DNA of 64,000 nucleotides from Apteryx mantelli (taxonomy: Eukaryota; Chordata; Aves; Apterygiformes; Apterygidae). The stretch spans positions 113,485,169 through 113,549,168 of the forward strand of contig NC_089980.1 in NCBI RefSeq assembly GCF_036417845.1, read 5' to 3'. Positions 13,301 to 26,784 of this stretch are shown here, piece after piece (position 1 is the first letter of the stretch; every line of letters starts with the position of its first letter). Made by a program: the position numbers and the translations under genes. The notes under the pieces were generated by a model, which saw nothing but the letters and a program-made list of their open reading frames with translations, had not been told where the DNA came from and ran no database searches.

Positions 13301-16300
13301 TCTTGACCATATGGCAATTAGATAACAGTTTTATTATTTTTTATGATTTATATTACCATTGCGCATAGGAATGCTAATCATAATCTGTGTATCAGGTAAT
13401 ATACAAACACAGAACAAAAAGCCCCTAAGCAGTCTGCAATCTATGTATGGGACCAGAGGATGGATGCTTGAAATGGGTGAGCATAAAAAGACAACGAGAT
13501 ATCGGTCAGCATGACTGACAGCGATCTTAGCTGTAAATCAAAGTTTCAACAAGTGATTTGAAGGAGAACAATGAAAGTCCTTGCAGATACTCAGTGAGAA
13601 TTAATTTTACGTGAGATTTGGCATGGGACAAGGTGAAAATGTGGTTAGAAAATGTAACATAATTACGTAAGTGTACAATAGAGGCTGGCCTCCTGGGACA
13701 AATGCAGGTGAGAGTTACAATTTTGAAACTGAATGTGAGCTGTTAGATCAGGGCTGGAGCTTGAATAGGAAATATCTATCCTATGCTTGAGGTGGTAGAA
13801 AAACACAAGGATGAAGGATGGTAGTCAGTTATCAGTGTGACACTGATAGTGTTCGAGCCATAATAGATCTAACTTTTACTTTTATTTTTGGGCAGTGCTA
13901 CTCTGGTGTCAGGTGAAGTAACATGTTATTTTAGTTGTGTTCTCATTTGATTGTATTTCTGAAGAGTTTGCAAGCACTACAAAAACCACTTGGAGCAAAG
14001 GTGTTGCTTTCACAAACACACTGTAGATAATAATTCTGGAGGGAAAAAAACCCAAACTGTCCAGTGAGTAAGCATTTAAATAAATAGTTATATTTATTTG
14101 AAAACATTTCTATGGGATTTGGTTCAGTTATCTGGAGAATAATGTATGAAACCTTGGGCCAGAGACGTATGAACTTTCTGATGTAGCTGCCATTATGTTA
14201 AGCTTAAAAATAGAGATAATACATATATTTAATTTTCTCCAAATTTATCTGAAAAAAAATTCAGAGTGCCAGTTACTGTTACAGATCTGTGGCTTGCTAC
14301 TGGACAAATATTTTAAACCAGAAAAATATGTTATTTTTATTGAGTCTGTAACTTCAACATTACAAATGGAAATAACATGGAACATGTTCCGGCTTCAGTA
14401 TTCTGAGGCATTTTAACCATGAACGTTTGAGGAGGCTGTATTAGGGAACATATCTTTAAACAGGTTTAAAAAACTGTTACAAGTACCTGACATAGTGTAA
14501 GGGCCATGTATCTTTTCAAGTCTAGGCTTGAGGTGACCTGCCGGTCATCAGCTGTCTTTCTGCTTGGGAGAGTGCTGAAGTGTTCTGCTACTTGTGCCTG
14601 CTCTGTCTGCTTTCTCCTCTTCCCTCCATGTTCACTTTTGACAAACCAGGGTTGTGTCTTTTTTTTACAATTGTAAGCGATACTTCAATAAAGGTTGCTA
14701 CTCAGGTCAGTGAGACTAGACATCATAATAATTCCTAGAGATCAATTACAGATTGTTGTGTCAATAAGTGTTTTTGTTTTTATAGCACCAAGGATTGCAT
14801 TGAGCTTCACAGATTGAGATGCAGATATACTTCCTGCCCAGAAAGATATGCATTTTGAACAATACAATGTGAGAGAGCTACTCTGAATACAACCAATATC
14901 TGACTGTTTTTATTTCTGAAAGTTTGTATACTTGGAAAATTAAGGCCCAATTATCCTTGAGACCCCCCTGTTCACCCGATGCACTCTTTTCCTTCCCATG
15001 AGCTTCCTCTGCATGTTTTTGATTTCTTTCTTGCTACCCCTCTCTTCTTCCAACATATTTCTAAATTGCATGTTCATCTCCTACCCCATAGTCTCTGGGG
15101 AGGAAGGAATCAGAGCTTTAGTACTTGTGGAAGATTGGAGACAATACAGGATAAGTGATGGAGACAGTTGTAGTGAAAACACATATGTACATCAGTGGAA
15201 GAAAGCTTTTATGTATTGAAAATAAGTGCCTAGTGAGAGATGGCATTGAATGAATACACAGAGTTAATGAAAGTGGGATAAGCAAGAACTGCATATGTAA
15301 CTTATGTAAGTATCCATACATAAAAGTATACTGAGGTTAATTGCTATTATATATTGTAGGTAGACAATATACAAATGCTTAAATGTTTTTCCCAAACTTT
15401 GGTCTGTATACTGCTACACTCTTATGGTGTCTGAAGTGATTAATCTATGTTTTCTAAGTGCTTTAGGACAGAAAGAGCTGTGTGATGCAACAGGCCATCA
15501 GGCATCTCTCCTTGTACTTGCATGGGCAAGTCAGGTATGGGAACAAAGTAACCCAAAGTCATCATTATTCTGAAAATACTTGTTTAGGCTTTTCTGCAGA
15601 GTCATATTCTAGAAAGATTCTGTGGCAGAGAGTGGATTCTGAATTATTTATTATTGGGACCACTGGGAGGGCAAAGCAGGGCACAGTTTGTCTGTTCATG
15701 GCTTTCCATTGTGTGGGCCTATGGTTTTTAACATAATACTTTACATTTCAAAGTTGTCAAAGAACATCTTATGTGATCAGATTTCAGTTAGTGTAGGAGA
15801 GTGTTTTCTTCCTTCAAGAATTCATAAACAGAATGATTGCAATCTCATATGTGGCTACAACTGGTCAGCCAAAACCTGTCCTACTCCTTCTGATTACCCC
15901 TGAAATATACAACCTATCTCCAATACTTCTGCTTCCACTTAATTCTTGCTTTAGCACTGAGCTAAAATACATGGGTTTTATGGATTCAGAAATAGCTTTC
16001 TGTGGGCATTTGTCTAAATGAAGCTTTTCTTACCCAAATGTTCAGAAAAGGCAATTGTAAAAGCCAAGTGAACTTATCTGAAACAATTTTTTTTTAATGA
16101 TATCATTTTTCTATATTTAGAGTTCACACCCTGCAATTCTAGATACCTAAGAGGGAAGTAGAACACTCAGTACCTGCCTGGAAACGTTTACTCCTTTGAA
16201 AGGGAAAACTCCAAATTAACAGTTCAGCACCGGAATGATCTTTCTGTTAGTTATTGTACTAGGATAACTCTATAACAAAATTAGTTACTTGCTGATGCAC

Positions 16301-16545
16301 TGGAATGACAAGTCATATTAATGATTTTATATCAGCAGTGTAAAATTCATTGTGTTAATTGATTAGGTAATGTTATTACTTCTATGATTAAATTATGACT
16401 TTGTATCATACCTGGGGTTTCAGAAATATGTGTTAAAAAGGTAGCTATAGTTATGCTTCTCTTCAGGTCAGTAGTTTTTCATATTTATGTGTTACGTAAC
16501 TTAAAATTTACTGAATAAAAATAACATTTTTTTTTTCTTTTCCAG
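7336..16545. other. Unassigned AT-rich DNA upstream of the first exon
   Basis: No supported exon, RNA gene or recognisable transposon. A 12-bp perfect palindrome TGTAACGTTACA lies at 11903-11914. Several acceptor-like sites (for example near 14785) lead into short frames without a matching donor. It is either the first intron or 5' flank of the plus-strand gene beginning at 16546. Confidence 0.5.
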
Positions 16546-16640
16546 TACAGATGAGTGTACTTTCCACTCCTTCTCTTGCATCTGAACCCTTATGTAGTGA
16601 GGACTCGGAGTGCCACAGCCTAGCTGATGACCTAGCCAGT
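16546..16640 (+). CDS. Coding exon A of an unidentified host gene (partial)
   Basis: A long T/C tract and TTTTCCAG precede position 16546, and a strong donor (AGT|GTAAGT) follows 16640. The open frame reads TA-CAG-ATG-AGT... and gives a Ser-rich acidic peptide starting QMSVLSTPSLASEPL and ending HSLADDLAS, with no stop. The other frames contain stops. If the acceptor is the TACAG four bases further on, the exon starts exactly at the ATG at 16551 and could be the first coding exon. If it is 16546, one base comes from an upstream exon, which I did not find in this window. It ends in phase 0, matching exon B 281 bp downstream. I do not recognise the family; the segment looks like a disordered, phosphorylatable region. 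Confidence 0.75.
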
Positions 16641-16921
16641 GTAAGTCTGCCTATAGTTGTCAGAACACTTGCTATGAAAAAGGGACTTTCAAGTCATGGC
16701 TCCAGACCATTTTCAGAGCCTTAAATTTCTCTGTTCCATGAGCTGTCTAGCCATTAGGTAACAGGCCTAACCTGGCCCACCTTCTGACTATTTTCTGTTT
16801 TCAGCAGCTCAGTTTTGAGGGTGGATGGTATACCTTCCACCTCCCAATAATGGAAAACCAGATGGTTAGTCCCATATCTCCTGGGATGTGAGCTGAGGTT
16901 GCTCTATTTCTTAACTCTTAG

Positions 16922-16979
16922 GTGAGTTCTCTAACAGCTAGTCGTTATAGAAATGGTGGACAACCTACCATCACAGCAG
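16922..16979 (+). CDS. Coding exon B of the same host gene
   Basis: A 58-nt exon bounded by acceptor CTATTTCTTAACTCTTAG and donor GCAG|GTAAGA. It starts in phase 0 and ends in phase 1. Translation is VSSLTASRYRNGGQPTITA plus one base, and joins exon A in frame to give ...DDLAS-VSSL.... The short 281-bp intron between A and B, the consensus splice sites and the Ser/Thr-Arg character support a real exon pair. The product is not recognised. Confidence 0.75.
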
Positions 16980-17190
16980 GTAAGATTAGTTGTATTGATG
17001 ATTGCAAATAGTTTTTCAGACTTCTCTGCAACATAGGTAGAGATTGGGTTCCTGTGTGCAGCGGCACGTTAGGAGAAAGAGAGGTGCATTTCTCTCTGGA
17101 AGAAGCACTCTGCACATGCATGGCTGACTAAAATGGAGCCTTTAGGAATCCAGGCAAGCAGAGACAGGCATCCAGTAAAGAAAGTGGCCT

Positions 17191-17221
17191 GATATGTTGA
17201 TATGATATGATATGATATGAC
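17191..17221. repeat. (GATAT)n microsatellite
   Basis: Five tandem TGATA/GATAT pentamers in a row, preceded by one imperfect unit. Lies 0.2 kb downstream of exon B, inside the intron. Confidence 0.9.
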
Positions 17222-20200
17222 TTAGAGATTGGTATTCTGTTTGGGACTTAGAGAGGAGTATTAAGCATTTATGTCTTAGCTTAAACAAGACTGAATACCC
17301 TCTCTTGTGTGCAAATTTAAGAATGATTATCTATGTTTGAGAGTTATTTGAATATTTATAAAAGATGACAGGGTAATCAAGAATAATTTGAGAGTAACTT
17401 TGATGCTGTTCTTATGGAAGTATAGACAGACAACTCTTATTCAATCATTCTATGGGATAACAGCAGTTTTACTGAATATAGATATGGCATTACAGCTGCT
17501 TCAGATTGAAAATCTAGTGAGTTGTCTTGTGAATGACTGACAATAGCGAGAGTTGAAATGATAATACGCGTTTCTCCTGATGGTATGGGAGAAGAATTGA
17601 GACAAAAGGAATGTGGTACTACCATCTTAACTGTCATTGCTGTGAAGTCAAGGCCCTTCGGAAGAGGTTTCTTTAGGAAACCAATTTCAAGTCCCTACTC
17701 TTTTAGGTTCAGATCAGGGAGTTGCACTAAGGTCTTCCAGGTCTATTCTTTAGTTTATAGGTGTGAAAACTTTTCTCTCTCTCTGGACCAGTAAACAGTT
17801 AATGTAGATACAGGAAAAGTATTACCCACAGGAAAAAATAGCATAATAAAGAAAGATTCCTAAGTGAACGGCACAGTGAAAGACTTCCAGTAGCTAAGAG
17901 ACTAAATTGCAAGTGCTTCTCTTGCCTAATTCTCCTTCTGTGTTTCTAGCATTTCCATACAAGATATTAGAAGTGTTTCCCAGTAAGTCTGGATGTCATT
18001 CATATTGTACCCACAAAAAACTTTGATAAATGAGCTTTCCCTAACAATAAAAATTTCATTGAAAAATTCTAACAAGCTCTTGTCTGAAATTCTCTGATTT
18101 TTTTGGGTTTTTTTTAGTATTTATTTACCTAGAAGTCATTACAAGGCATTGCATTACATAAAAATGATGAGCATTGCACTGGTGAATATAAATAATATCT
18201 GTGAGGCTGAGGAAAACATTTATCATTCTCATTAAGATATGAGCTCACCCTTACACTTTTGAAAGCTTTGTGGAAGATTATTGTTGAATGACTTCTAAAA
18301 TTAATGATAGTTGCTGTGCAATGTATAGCTTAAAGGATTATCTAAGCACACCTACATACAGAGGCTTTGTGTTCTCTATTCATTTTTTTTCTGTTGAAAG
18401 TCCTACAAATAAATATTTTATGCTGATTCTGCATTTTACATAATGATAATAAATTCAGAAAATACAGAAATGGCACTAAGTGTCAGCTGCTCTGATTGTC
18501 TATGGCAGGATAAATAAATTTATCATTTTTACAAAAGGGATTTAGGTGCAGAAATTTTTGCCCTGTGTCTACAAATACTATGTGTTGATTTGCCTTTGAT
18601 GTTACTCTTATACCAGCTTTCTGACATAGACTTTTGCCAGTTGGCTTTCAATGTATGCATGAAAAATCTCAGCTCTTGTATGAGCAGAAAAGAATGTAAT
18701 GGACTTTATGTCGTTTGGAGAGGAAGTAAATTTACACCAGCAGGAAAGCACGTTCTGTTTTACGTCCTGGGCATATTGACAATAGTGTTTTCATTCAGGT
18801 CGGGAGTGCACTTTCAAAGTGAATCTCTTGACCTCCCCACTTATTTTCCTCAGTTCACATTGTGGGTTGACCTCAGTACACAAAAAATTGATTTTGGACA
18901 AAATGAAATTGGAAGATGGGGCCCAGTCACGAATGGGTCCATGGGACAAGACTAAAGCAAGACCAAAATAGAACAGCCCTGACTTACGTGTCCTGTAGAT
19001 ATCCAGTCCCCAGCACTATCTCACTCCTCTGCTCCCATTTGTCTACAAGATTTGCTAATGTAAACATAGTTGCTCTATCCCCTTTGGAAGTGGGGTGGTT
19101 TCCAACACAGTTGTGCCAGAATAGCTGTAGTGGTATAGATTCTCTAAAACAGACCAGTTTTTAGCAAGAAAAACCTATCCTGAAACACGGTTTGGAGGTA
19201 TTGCTGCTGCAATAAGAAGCTGCTTATCACACATGACAGGTCAAGCAGTGAGCCAAATCACAGGCCCTTCAGTAGTATCATCAGTCATATGAGAACTTAT
19301 TTTCTGTTTGCCCTTTTCTTGGTGAAACAATGGCTGGAATCCTATCATCTTGGAATGCCCAGCTCATATCTATAGTAAATACAGAGAAGATGACGGACAC
19401 TTCATGCTTTACAAAACATAGTCTGTTTCTTGCTAGTTGGGGGCCAGTTACTGATAGTTCCAGCCAATTTTGAATGCAGCCTGATTTCTGAGAAGATTTA
19501 TCCCACTAAAGTGGTCTAATAAATGAGATATTTATCAAAAAGTTTTATGGAGTACTGATTCATTGTATTTTCTGTTTCCTGTATTATAGGAAACATTAAC
19601 TTTCTGGAAAAAAAAGTGCTCTCTCTGTGATAGGACTAAGACAATGTGGATTGCCTTCAGTGACTTTGGTTGCTGCACACTTTTGATTTAGAAAAAAGCA
19701 TCTCTTAGCCTCATATTTGATTCATAGAATTTCAGGCAGGGCCAGGAGCTATGCATAGTACGTGCTACTAAATGTTAGGAGCAGTTCCTTTAAACATACC
19801 ATTTCTGGAGCTGCTTATTGATTAAACAGCTATGTATAGTAGTGTGAGATCTGACAATAACAAGCCTTTTCTCTTGCTGCCATTAGGACCCTTAGATAAA
19901 GAAGTTACTATTAATTATATTATATAAAGTGTGTCCATTGCATTGAAGAAAATAAGAGCACTGAAAACCAACATGGATTTCTGTCAACTTTCCCTATTGC
20001 CTGATGTTTCACAGGTCATTAAAATTTGTATGCTTCCTGTGACTTAGGAAAACCAGTAAGGACTTATAAATAGAGGTAGGTGCATTGTGGATACAATTTT
20101 GTCCTTTTGTTTCAAAAAAGTGGATTTCATTATTTAGAAGGAGGGCAGATCAGTGGAAAAATCACTGTTCTTTTCTTTGCTACTAACTTCTACTGCTAGC

Positions 20201-22096
20201 ACTTTAAAGTGATTTTTTGGTACTGGGTAATGGTTGTCATCTCCATTGCATACATTATCCCTACTCTGCTTTAATTTAAAAGCACGAAACCTTAGGCCTT
20301 GGTCCAGTACAGCGTTTAAAAGTATGGTTAACTTCACTTTTAAAAATATGATTAACTAACCCATGTGAAAGTCAAATGTGATGGTTAACCGTACATGTAA
20401 GCATTTAAATACACTGTGAGTATAACTAAAACAGTCTGCAGATACCCTGTCCTGCCTTTGGTTGGATGTTGTGCACTCCAGAAGGATGCACTGGTTTCCC
20501 TTCCATCACTTCTCTCACTGTGCCTGTGGCACCTCAGAAGATGGAAAGTGGATTTTAATTTTGTTTCAAGAAATAAAATACTTATGTTTTTATAAATTAA
20601 AAAATCAACCAGCTGGAGAAAAGCACTGCCCCCACCCAAACACCAGCAGTTGATGGAACCAGTTTCTGAGCCTCTCTATTTTATTTTACAGTGACTTTTC
20701 TGTAAGGAAATATATAATGTAAAAATAAAATTGTAATTCTTCCTGACCTGCTTTGTGAAACTACCTGGGCCAAACTACTGGACTGACACTGTTCATGGAG
20801 TTTTATGATAGTATTGTAAGCGTAATGGTAGGGGCAGGGGCTCTGTCTCATAAGTCAGAATTTTATCTCTGCCTGCAGAGTCCTACCTGGAACACCTGAA
20901 CAAGTATAACAAAAACCAATAGTCTGCTACTAGTAATGGTCCAGAGTAGTTTTCTTCCTCCCATTAACTAGGAGAGAAGAAAAGAGGGGACATGGGGACA
21001 TAGTATTTACACTCCACTGTACACTCAATCTAGTGTTCAGGGCTTCATTGTTTGTGCTGTGCATCTCTGAATTAACAGAAAATTGATATCATGAGAAGGA
21101 AGACTATGGCATGGTAAGCTCCAGAAAATTTGAATATATATTTTATTTTAGATCTTTTTTCTCTCACCCTGTCTTATATCAAAAGAATGCCTATTTTAGC
21201 AGCTACCTTTGACTTCAACTTTCAATATTTTGGAGTGAAATTTCTCAGTGAGCTAGCCTGGGTGCAACTCTTGGCTTTCATTTTAAACTTTATGCATCTT
21301 CTCTTTTTGGTCTATTTTTTGCTATAGTATAAATAGAGCTGTTAATAATGCTTCACACCACTGTCACTTACTAAAGAGAGGTAGCTGTTTTCCATTATAA
21401 GCCTACCTTCCATGCCTTATCCTTAAGAAATACTTAGAAATTTTTCTTTCTACTTCAAAATTTGTGTGTAAGATCTGTGGCCAGAGGATAGCTTTTGATG
21501 AAATTTGATAACATTTAAGTCAGTCTTCTAATTTAGTTTTTAATAAAAGGTGAAAGCAAAAGGTGACATAATGATGGATGCCTGTACTACAGGGTGTCAA
21601 AGCTTTTCAGTTGCCTGTCTTTCTGCCAACAATTGGACATGCTGTGATCATAAGTGCCAAGGAGTTAAAACAGAATGACATTTTTATTTCCTAATGCTGG
21701 CAAAACCGAAGTTTGGATGCCCAGAAAACACTGATGACCACTGGCTCCCTTAACACCTAACTTACTCCAGTATCCAGTTTCTGACAGATTTTAAGAGGTT
21801 TGAAAATGAAGCAAAATGAAGCACCATAAACTTAGGAAAATGAAAACAATCTTATTTTCCTAGAGCAGGTTATACAAAGGAAGTGTAGTATGCACTTGTA
21901 ACCTCAAGCACCAAAGGCTCCAAGAGGCTAACTAGTAAGTCTGAGTTTGTGCTGTATTTTGAAACCAGGAAATATAAATAAGCATGATTTAAAAAAATCT
22001 TAAAAGCACTTTTAATCTCTTTTTGTTGTCTCATGAATAGGCTTTTTTTCCTGTTAATTTATTTAAAATCTTTCAGGTGTATATCACCTTTGTGGA

Positions 22097-22168
22097 ATTT
22101 TTTATTTTTTAATTTTTATTTATTTATATTTTTATTTATATTTTTATTTATTCTTTATTTTTATTTTG
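22097..22168. repeat. (TTTTA)n/(TTTA)n AT-rich low-complexity tract
   Basis: About 70 bp built of TTTTTATTTA and TTTATTTATATTTT variants. It produces the hydrophobic Phe/Leu-rich chance ORF seen across this stretch. Confidence 0.9.
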
Positions 22169-22861
22169 TGTTTCTCTTTTTGTGTTCCTCTTTCTCCTTT
22201 CTTTTATACAGCATTTACCTTTTGTCGTCCCTCCCTGATATGTGCTTGCATTACTATCTCTGTGTCAAGACATAGATTCAGAATGTCAAAAGACTTTTAT
22301 ACTTACATAGGGAGAGTATTCTGCATGGTCTCATTATATTTGTACAGGTTTCTAGTCAGTGTTAATATGTCTCTTCACTGTATCTTCTGAGTCTGGAAGA
22401 GGATGTGTCCTCTGAGTTAAGCAAAAGCTACTATAATGATTTACAGACCACTTATGCATGATATTCTTATGCTCTATGTTTATGTTGAGCTTGAGCTGAA
22501 TCTTCTGCAAATGTCTCCTTGAAAAGCATCAGCCAAATTCCAATTCTAGTACAAATGAAATTAAAAAAAAAAAAAGTCAGATTTTGAAGGGATTATCTGA
22601 CACCTATCTAGGGTTTTCCTTAGTTCTCAGAGCATGCTTGCCTGCCATACCCAGGCAGTTCCCATTTGGAAATCAGTTGTGCTCAGTATTTCAATATGAC
22701 AACTACTTAAGATCACCCCTCAGTTATGGTATAGGCTCCTGCATTGTACTCTTTCTTTTTATAACGTTTGCCAAATGCAGCTGTGCCTAGATGGGTCATC
22801 TGTGATGTCACAGGGTGAGAATTACCCTGGAGCTGTCCTCAATGAAGGCTATCATGCTATT

Positions 22862-22912
22862 CCCCCCCCCCAAACAAAACAAAACAAAACAAAACAAAAC
22901 AAAACAAAACCC
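22862..22912. repeat. Poly-C followed by (AAAAC)n microsatellite
   Basis: Ten consecutive C followed by eight to nine AAAAC units. A composite simple repeat prone to slippage. Confidence 0.95.
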
Positions 22913-25900
22913 AACAACAATAATTTTGCCAGTTTTCTTGTGGTGTTCACAGTCAAAGATACCCATGCGTGCTGGTTCAGAAAAAGACAGAGTTTTTTCT
23001 GTGGGAAAAGTCCCCTGTGACTCTGCACTTGCCTCTCACATATCACCTTCTGATTACACACATACTTGCTCTGAGATTTTTGTCTAGAATTTCTGGAGCT
23101 GCATCATAGCACACGCCAAAAGGAGAGCTTTTAGGAATTTGTCCATAATTCATTGCTGGAGAACTAGCTTTCCCCTAATGGCTCCAGAGGTGGGGTTCTG
23201 GCTCCAGAAGCTCCTCAGTGAGTTTGTGCTAGAGGGCCAAACTGTCATTAGACTCATGAAATTGTCTAGTTACTTGTCATTTGAATGTCTAAGTAAAGAA
23301 AATATCCTCAGGGTGGCATTATAATTATGTACCAAAGTCATGGTTCTTGGACTATTCCCTTCCAAGTATATGCTAGCATGTGTGTGTTGTGTTAGCAGCT
23401 GTGTTTGGGACCACAGCCTCAGCTTGGCAAAATTAGCTTTACCTGGTGATCTGCAAAGCTAGATAGGGTTGAGAACAGAACACAGCTGTATTAAGTGCCA
23501 GTCCACCTCCAAGTAAGAGGAGGCAGAAATTTTCACAGGACTGGAAGACAGGGAAACAAGAAATTGTTGGGAATTTCTTTAGGGGACTCATGGCTATGGG
23601 TAGACAGGCTAGTAGCAGGTCATATGGTTGCACATCTGGAACTGAAAGAAAGCTCAAGCTATACTTACCTTGGGAAATGAGGATAAGGAGTTTTTTGGTG
23701 GATGACAGGGTTTGGAGGAAGAAAGCAAGCTTGAATTGAGATGAAACTTATTGTATGAACACCAAGGTATCTCTGCCTGGGAATACGGCTAGAAACTGGG
23801 GTAGTTCATTGTTCATGTTCATTAACACCTTTAAACTAGGCTTTGGGAACATGTAAATTCTGCAAACTGAAGTACTGATGGCAATTAGTTTACAAAATAC
23901 ATATTCGAAACTTGAAAATATGAATATATTTTATAAAATATATTTGCATATATTTTATGATTCAGTGTATCTTTTTGATTTTTTATTAAAAATAGAAAAC
24001 TATAAACTATTATATCTGTGTTCAAGATCAAATCTTCATTATGCTAGGTCTTACGCTTACAAAGACAATTCTGCTGCAATGCTGTCTATGTAAATCTTTA
24101 TGTGCAAGAAATAATTTTGTCTGAAAAATCTCATTGAGTTTCTGTGGATAAAGCCACATGCATTAGCTTTTCACTATTACTGAAATTGTTTCTAGACTTT
24201 AGATTCAGTTAGGTAAATGATATAGGTTGTTGGAGGAAAAGATTTCTATTAAATAAATGAGCCAAAGGGACAATATATCTGCCTCACATCATGACATTAT
24301 TTGATGATTACAGTGCAGCTACAAACAAAAGTGTACCCTAACCGATCCTTCTGCAGAACTGGAATCTCTGTCTGTTATCTTTTCCTGAATATATGGTTTA
24401 AAATTTATTTTGGATTTTTCCTATAAAAATAAGGTCCTTACCACTTTATACAGGAGTTAGCGAGGCATTATCAGTGTGGTGACTGCTTTAGAATAGCTCC
24501 ACTCAAAAAGCATTCAGCTAGCATAGTTTTAGGCATCATAATCTCTTCAAGGGAGGAGTGTCTAAGGACAGTAAAGTTAACCTGATTCACTTCTATAAAA
24601 TACCTTGGGAGCTGCAACTTCTACCTGAACAGTCATCAGTAAAAAGGAAAAAGTGACAAATGATTCCTTTGTTATGTATATCAATGTGGCATCTGATCTC
24701 CAGTGATGATCCCCAGATACAGAGGAAGGAAATTACATCTGAGCTATAATTAATACTAACCTCTGAATTCTATTTATATTTGATCACCTCTATTGTTTGA
24801 CTGTAAATAACAAATATCCTAAAGTATTAAGACTTCTAAAATTCATTCTATTTTATTTAATAATACTTAAAATTTAAATGGTTTCCTTATATTTTAGTTG
24901 TTTGTAAAGTCTCTAAGAACAAACATGTAATTGCACCCATATCAAGTATGGGTACAAAAGGTAAAATATTGATTCTACTGAAGGCAATGAAAATTTTCCC
25001 AGTGACTCACATAGAAATAAGTCACACTTAAACCCTGGGAAATCCTTTTCTTTAATATTTAAGTGTGTTGAATATCTGTTTAGATATCCTGAGATGGGCA
25101 TTATACCTACCAAATTTGCTGTTTACTTCTTCTGGCCAACCAGACCTTTGTCATGTTGCTGTAAACCGAGTCTTTACTGCAAGCTTGAGTTAGCTTGGGT
25201 TACCTAAGATTTAGCCTCTCTACAGTGAAAGTAGTACCCAGGCATCACAGACTTTTACTTTAGCAGCCCAGAATCTCCATGATGTCACTATCTTAAGCAT
25301 GAACCATACCTGAATTTCCCTCACATCCTCTAACAGATCCATTAATTTGAGGTAAAGTAAAAGGTAATGTAAAGATTTATAGGGGGTTGATAGAGTGGGA
25401 TTAGAGGTTGCACTTCAAGTTATTCCTTGGACTAAGAGTGTAGTACCTACAAGTCTTGAGACTTAGGCAGTTATTTTTGAGAAAATTATTTTTCAACAAT
25501 AAAAGTAAAAACACTGCTAATTCTGAGTCTGACAGAGGAAAGAAGTAGAGAGGAAAATCAACAATCCATCTGTAGCCCTCTGCTTGAGCATCACATGAGC
25601 CCCAGCACTGTCAGGGAGCTACTGAGAATTTCGGCACAGGGATGATGACAATGTGCTTTGAAATGCATCCAAACCCAAAGGTTTGAAAATGCCAGGGCCC
25701 CATCAGGAAATTTCTTGAGAGGAAAACACTAAGTTTCTAAGAACAATCAATCTTCATGTTCATGAATGAGTTCAGAAAATAATGGTATAAAATTGTGCTA
25801 TTTAGTTATTTAGCATTTGCTATTTAGCAATTGTCCATGATTAAGAAGTATTTATCAGCTTATGGCATTAATGTGGTCCTCATTACACTGTCAGACTTTC

Positions 25901-26695
25901 AAGGACTTAGGAAATCCGAGACAATATGTACTGTCAGAGATATTTGATCGGTTCCTTTCAATCATGCTGATCAAAAAATCACAGGTTAAGACAGGATGAT
26001 AACCTATACATACTCAGAAGAAGAAGCACATATAGATCTATCATATTTTGGGGTATATTTATGCTACATACAAAGAAAGTGTGAAGTGCATGCTACATTT
26101 ATATCTCAGATAAGCTCTCAAAATAACAGCTATGTTGACTTACATAATACACAGATCTTGTACTGGGCAGGTGGTCTGGCTGAATTTAATCCAGAAATAT
26201 AATACAGAGGTGGTGTAAATACAACCTGAAACAATTTTCTTTTAAAATTTGAGCAAATAGTCGTGGAATTTGTTCAAAATATTTAACTGGTTCTGGCCAT
26301 TATTCCTTCCATTGAAGTTTACAAATCCTTCATACCCTGAATAGTAAAAAAAAAATGTTATTAATGTTGTGAAGTTTTGTTTTGTATGTTAATGTAGGAG
26401 GGATTTCATTTTCTCATGATAAAGCGCATGTATAATACTAGATTCACCTTCAATTATTGTTAAACAAGCAGAAAATGTGTAGCTTAGTTATAACATCCCA
26501 GTTGTACCTGTTAACTGATAAACATCTGCCCAGAAAGATACTAATTTTCAGACAAAAAATTGCAGTTGCTTGATATCCTTGCGTTGAATTTTAATGTGAC
26601 TGAACTAATGGCGTAAATATATGGAAAGCATATGAAATAACAGCATTACGTCTTCAAAACGTGACTCATGTTCTGCTTTACTACTGAGTAAATAG

Positions 26696-26716
26696 TTTTT
26701 TTTTTTTTTTTTTTTT
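26696..26716 (+). repeat. T21 tract just upstream of exon C acceptor
   Basis: Twenty-one consecutive T ending 15 bases before the exon C acceptor AG (26730-26731). It may serve as part of the polypyrimidine tract of that acceptor. Confidence 0.9.
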
Positions 26717-26731
26717 AAACATTTGTTTAAG

Positions 26732-26784
26732 GCTTGAATGATCGAGGACAAGGCATTGCCAGGAATATACCAGTGGAGCACGCT
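26732..26784 (+). CDS. Coding exon C of the same host gene
   Basis: A 53-nt exon between acceptor ...ATTTGTTTAAG and donor GCT|GTAAGT. It enters in phase 1, as required by exon B, and leaves in phase 0. With the G carried from exon B it encodes GLNDRGQGIARNIPVEHA. Only the phase predicted from exon B avoids the early TGA, which supports the assignment. The acceptor is unusual: the T21 tract is followed by AAACATTTGTTTAAG, so the pyrimidine stretch is not contiguous with the AG. Product not recognised. Confidence 0.75.

Larger units (their letters stand above)
16980..26731. other. Large intron between exons B and C
   Basis: About 9.75 kb, AT-rich. It contains short tandem repeats (GATAT at 17191-17221, T/A-rich 22097-22168, C10 plus AAAAC at 22862-22912) and no recognisable gene or transposon. 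Open frames such as 18590-18955 have no domain or splice support. Confidence 0.7.

Noticed and set aside
14687-14692. AATAAA near a T-rich stretch as a poly-A signal
   Set aside because: No transcript end or coding exon upstream to which it could belong; AATAAA is common in AT-rich DNA.
18590-18955. 121-codon plus-strand open frame
   Set aside because: Mixed composition with no domain, no splice support, and located in the middle of the B-C intron; consistent with chance.
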